Shown here: positions 34,508 to 36,234 of the stretch, piece after piece
Layout of the letters: each line of letters begins with the position of its first letter
Position numbering within the stretch: the stretch's first letter is position 1
Position numbers and translations under genes: made by a program
The notes under the pieces: model-generated
Seen by the model: the letters and a program-made list of their open reading frames with translations, nothing else
The model's database searches: none
Told to the model about the DNA's origin: nothing
Assembly (NCBI RefSeq): GCF_900130015.1
Contig: NZ_FQXS01000014.1
Location: 1 to 36,234, forward strand
Origin: Desulfofustis glycolicus DSM 9705
GTDB taxonomy: Bacteria; Desulfobacterota; Desulfobulbia; Desulfobulbales; Desulfocapsaceae
Direction of reading: 5' to 3'
DNA: 36,234 nt

Positions 34508-36067
34508 TTACCAGAACACTTCTCTATATTTTGCCTCGATGGCATGGATTTCCTTGTCTTTTAACGTGTCAAACTCTTTTGCCCGGCCACGCTTTGAGAG
34601 CTTTCCTGCATTTTGAGATAAAAAGCGGATGAGGAGGTCAACGAGCCTATCCGGCATATCGATATAGTTTTTTATGAATTGGTTGAGCAGATCGTATTTC
34701 CTGAGATATTCAACCTCTTCCGGTAGCGTTTGAGAGACTGTTTCCTCAACACACTCGAAGAAGAATTCAGCTTGTTTCGTCGCATCAAAAAAGCGGTACA
34801 GGTCACGCGTGTCGTTGAGCACTTCAACATTGTTTTTTTCTGTTGATCGCCACTCAATTAAGCCGAGCCTGGGCTTTGAGTAATGCTCCAGAGTTTTACG
34901 GTATTCAGCAATACGTTCCAGAATAACGGCGGATACGGGGAATATGAGCCCTTTGGGAACAAAGCCTTTCTCGGCCAGAACGTGATGAAACAGGTAGCGG
35001 TGAATTCGGCCATTGCCGTCCTCAAAGGGGTGAATGAAGACAAAGCCAAAGGCGATGATCGTGGCCATCAGGACACCATCAAAATCATCCTCACGAAGAA
35101 GCTGGTAGGTGTCAATGAGCCCAGACATGAGCGTTTCCAGATCATCCGGACGCGCTGATATATGTTCTGGCATGGGCATGCCGGATGCTCGGTCATGTTC
35201 GCCGACAAAGCCGCCTTCTGTGCGTAATCCCGGCTCAAAGAAACGGCTGTCTGTTATTACCTGCTTCTGCAAATACACTAATTCTTCAATACTGAGCCTG
35301 CGGCTTCCTGCCTCACCGATAATACGTCCCCATCGCTCAATCCGGCTATGCGGGGGAGTTTCTCCTTCAATCGAGTACGAAGCCTTGGAATCTTTAAGCA
35401 AGAGGAAGGCGGCTGCCCGGCTTACAAGATCGGGATGGGTTTGGCCGATAGCTTGGCTGGCTGTTTCGGAAAGATTTTTGTCCAAAAAACGTTCGAGCTT
35501 TGCCGTCCTTCTTATCAGCGGGCAAAAATTCCTTGTGCCTGGCAGATTGTTCCGAATGCGATGGCGTCTTGATAAAACGTGTTTGCCCTCAAACTGCAAT
35601 TTGCTGTTGATGAGAGGAACGAAGTTCCCGGTGGTAGCATCTTCAAGGCCCAGCTGCTCATCGCGCAGCCACTCCCACAAAAACCAGATTTTTCGGCTAT
35701 AGATCCCGGTTGGTTCAGATCGGACTATGGCTTCAATGGCTGCCGCTTCAACCACTTGGAACAAGGCATTGAGGACAGCTAAATCAATGCCCTCATATTT
35801 CAGAGCAAAGGTAAGATGACCATACAGCGCATCTTCCGGCCTATGCCGTGGAGTAAACACATGCCAACGGCCATCTATGTATTTTTTATGCTTTTTCCCG
35901 ATAATACAAAGGTTGTCAGGCAGAGGTGCTTTGAGCGCATGCGCTTCGATAAGCGCAGCGTAACCGGCCAGCAAGGAGCCTTCCTCTTGGCTGGTAAAGC
36001 CATGAAAAACGATTCCAGGGCGTGAATTATGATTGTAAATAGCCACTTTTGTGAATTCAACTTTCAT
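34508..36067 (-). CDS. Fic-domain protein (AMP transferase-like), 519 aa
   Basis: Fic enzymes usually transfer AMP from ATP to a hydroxyl on a target protein. The core motif HPFEDGNGRIHR occupies 346-357 and is intact, with catalytic H346. An inhibitory-helix motif of the type S-x-x-x-E-G is visible as SYSIEG at 230-235, N-terminal to the core, which suggests a class II self-inhibited Fic. The first 200 residues and the C-terminal 130 residues (helical, possibly winged-helix) are of unknown role. The ATG at 36067 has no ribosome binding site but is flanked by two TGAATTCAAC copies. Base composition is lower in GC than the efflux genes, a hint of separate origin. It is the first gene of the minus-strand block. 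Confidence 0.92.
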   Translation of the reverse strand: MKVEFTKVAIYNHNSRPGIVFHGFTSQEEGSLLAGYAALIEAHALKAPLPDNLCIIGKKHKKYIDGRWHVFTPRHRPEDALYGHLTFALKYEGIDLAVLNALFQVVEAAAIEAIVRSEPTGIYSRKIWFLWEWLRDEQLGLEDATTGNFVPLINSKLQFEGKHVLSRRHRIRNNLPGTRNFCPLIRRTAKLERFLDKNLSETASQAIGQTHPDLVSRAAAFLLLKDSKASYSIEGETPPHSRIERWGRIIGEAGSRRLSIEELVYLQKQVITDSRFFEPGLRTEGGFVGEHDRASGMPMPEHISARPDDLETLMSGLIDTYQLLREDDFDGVLMATIIAFGFVFIHPFEDGNGRIHRYLFHHVLAEKGFVPKGLIFPVSAVILERIAEYRKTLEHYSKPRLGLIEWRSTEKNNVEVLNDTRDLYRFFDATKQAEFFFECVEETVSQTLPEEVEYLRKYDLLNQFIKNYIDMPDRLVDLLIRFLSQNAGKLSKRGRAKEFDTLKDKEIHAIEAKYREVFW

Positions 36068-36081
36068 TGTTTGAATTCAAC
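36052..36081. repeat. Two TGAATTCAAC copies around the fic start codon
   Basis: TGAATTCAAC occurs at 36052-36061 (inside codons 3 to 6) and again at 36072-36081 (just upstream of the ATG). Their starts are exactly 20 bp apart, about two helical turns, an arrangement compatible with a repressor binding side by side. Each copy holds the GAATTC palindrome. An operator role is inference. Confidence 0.45.
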
Positions 36082-36083
36082 AT

Positions 36084-36143
36084 GACGTGAAAATGGATTT
36101 TTAGCTATGAAAAACAGTTTATGAATCTATTTCTCGTGAAAAT
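36084..36143 (-). repeat. AT-rich TTTTCA-motif element, copy A, in the fic leader
   Basis: On the minus strand TTTTCAC, TTCATAA, TTTTTCAT and TTTTCAC are spaced at about 15, 14 and 20 bases. The element lies between the putative fic promoter and the start codon. It resembles copy B at 29572-29630, which is in the same orientation 6.5 kb away. Confidence 0.5.
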
Positions 36144-36145
36144 TA

Positions 36146-36174
36146 ATTATACATACCGATGGAGGTAAAAAGAA
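36146..36174 (-). promoter_or_regulatory. Probable fic promoter
   Basis: A perfect TATAAT (36151-36146 on the minus strand) is preceded, after 17 bp, by a poor -35 box TTCTTT (36174-36169). The predicted transcript would carry the TTTTCA element and one TGAATTCAAC copy in its leader of about 70 nt. Confidence 0.5.
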
Positions 36175-36200
36175 CAATAGTGGCCAATATGCACCGTCTG

Positions 36201-36232
36201 GTTTCAATCCACGCCCCCGCGCGGGGGGCGAC
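36201..36232 (-). CRISPR. Terminal repeat of a type I-C-like CRISPR array (array continues beyond the window)
   Basis: The 32-base unit starts GTTTCAATCCACG and has a GC-rich dyad CGCCCCC/GGGGGGCG, ending GCGAC, the well-known form of type I-C repeats read from the opposite strand. In crRNA orientation the repeat ends in GGATTGAAAC, so the array would be transcribed on the minus strand from a leader further right. This would be the leader-distal repeat. Only two bases follow before the window ends, and no cas gene is present inside it. No second repeat was found to the left. Confidence 0.75.
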
Positions 36233-36234
36233 AC

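Noticed and set aside
36084-36200. Additional CRISPR repeats left of 36201
   Set aside because: No second copy of the repeat, even degenerate, could be found; the GTTTATGAATC segment at 36117 agrees only at a few bases.

Overview
The window looks like a chromosomal segment of a moderately GC-rich Gram-negative bacterium. I infer a Desulfobacterota (Desulfobulbales-like) host from the sigma-54 regulator style, soluble PAS chemoreceptor, GEMM riboswitch resembling Geobacter versions, DUF169 and DUF1566 proteins and a type I-C style CRISPR repeat. The taxonomic placement is an inference, not a database result. No rRNA, tRNA, transposase or cas gene was found.

Layout. (1) 1-1115: a DnaJ-like co-chaperone behind a clear sigma-70 promoter. 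(2) 1183-8335, minus strand: a six-gene run that starts at a near-consensus sigma-54 promoter (8406-8420). It encodes a small Cys-rich protein, a triple-CheW scaffold, a soluble chemoreceptor with five almost identical PAS repeats, a GNAT acetyltransferase, a histone-deacetylase-family hydrolase and a YkgJ-type CxxCxxCC protein. (3) 8572-11875, minus strand: a sigma-54 activator and its hybrid PAS histidine kinase, which overlap by 26 bp and are the obvious candidate controllers of that promoter. (4) 11986-18941: a small membrane protein, a GNAT-nitrilase fusion, a UbiB/ABC1 kinase-like protein, a double DUF1566 protein, a promoter plus cyclic-dinucleotide (GEMM-I) riboswitch plus terminator, a GAF protein and a YgjP-type metallopeptidase. 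(5) 19202-23023: a DJ-1/PfpI protein, the Mg2+ transporter MgtE and an SDR-DUF2867 protein. (6) 23313-29406: a large exported protein, a MetNIQ-type importer operon ending in a DUF169 gene, and a decayed fragment of the exported-protein family. (7) 29701-36067, minus strand: Fic, TolC-like, HlyD-like and two ABC-2 permeases without an ATPase gene. An AT-rich element in front of fic has a diverged copy beyond the far end of this block. (8) 36201-36232: one type I-C-like CRISPR repeat at the edge.

How they may work together. The sigma-54 two-component pair probably switches on the chemosensory/acylation operon. The receptor and CheW scaffold would report to a CheA encoded elsewhere. The acetyltransferase and deacetylase next to them suggest reversible acylation linked to the sensory complex. 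The riboswitch puts a second-messenger input in front of the GAF gene, although its long leader carries a palindromic repeat. Small palindromes with GGGACAGGTT arms are scattered through the left half (15855, 15907, 17181, and a half copy at 93) and form a REP/MITE-like family.
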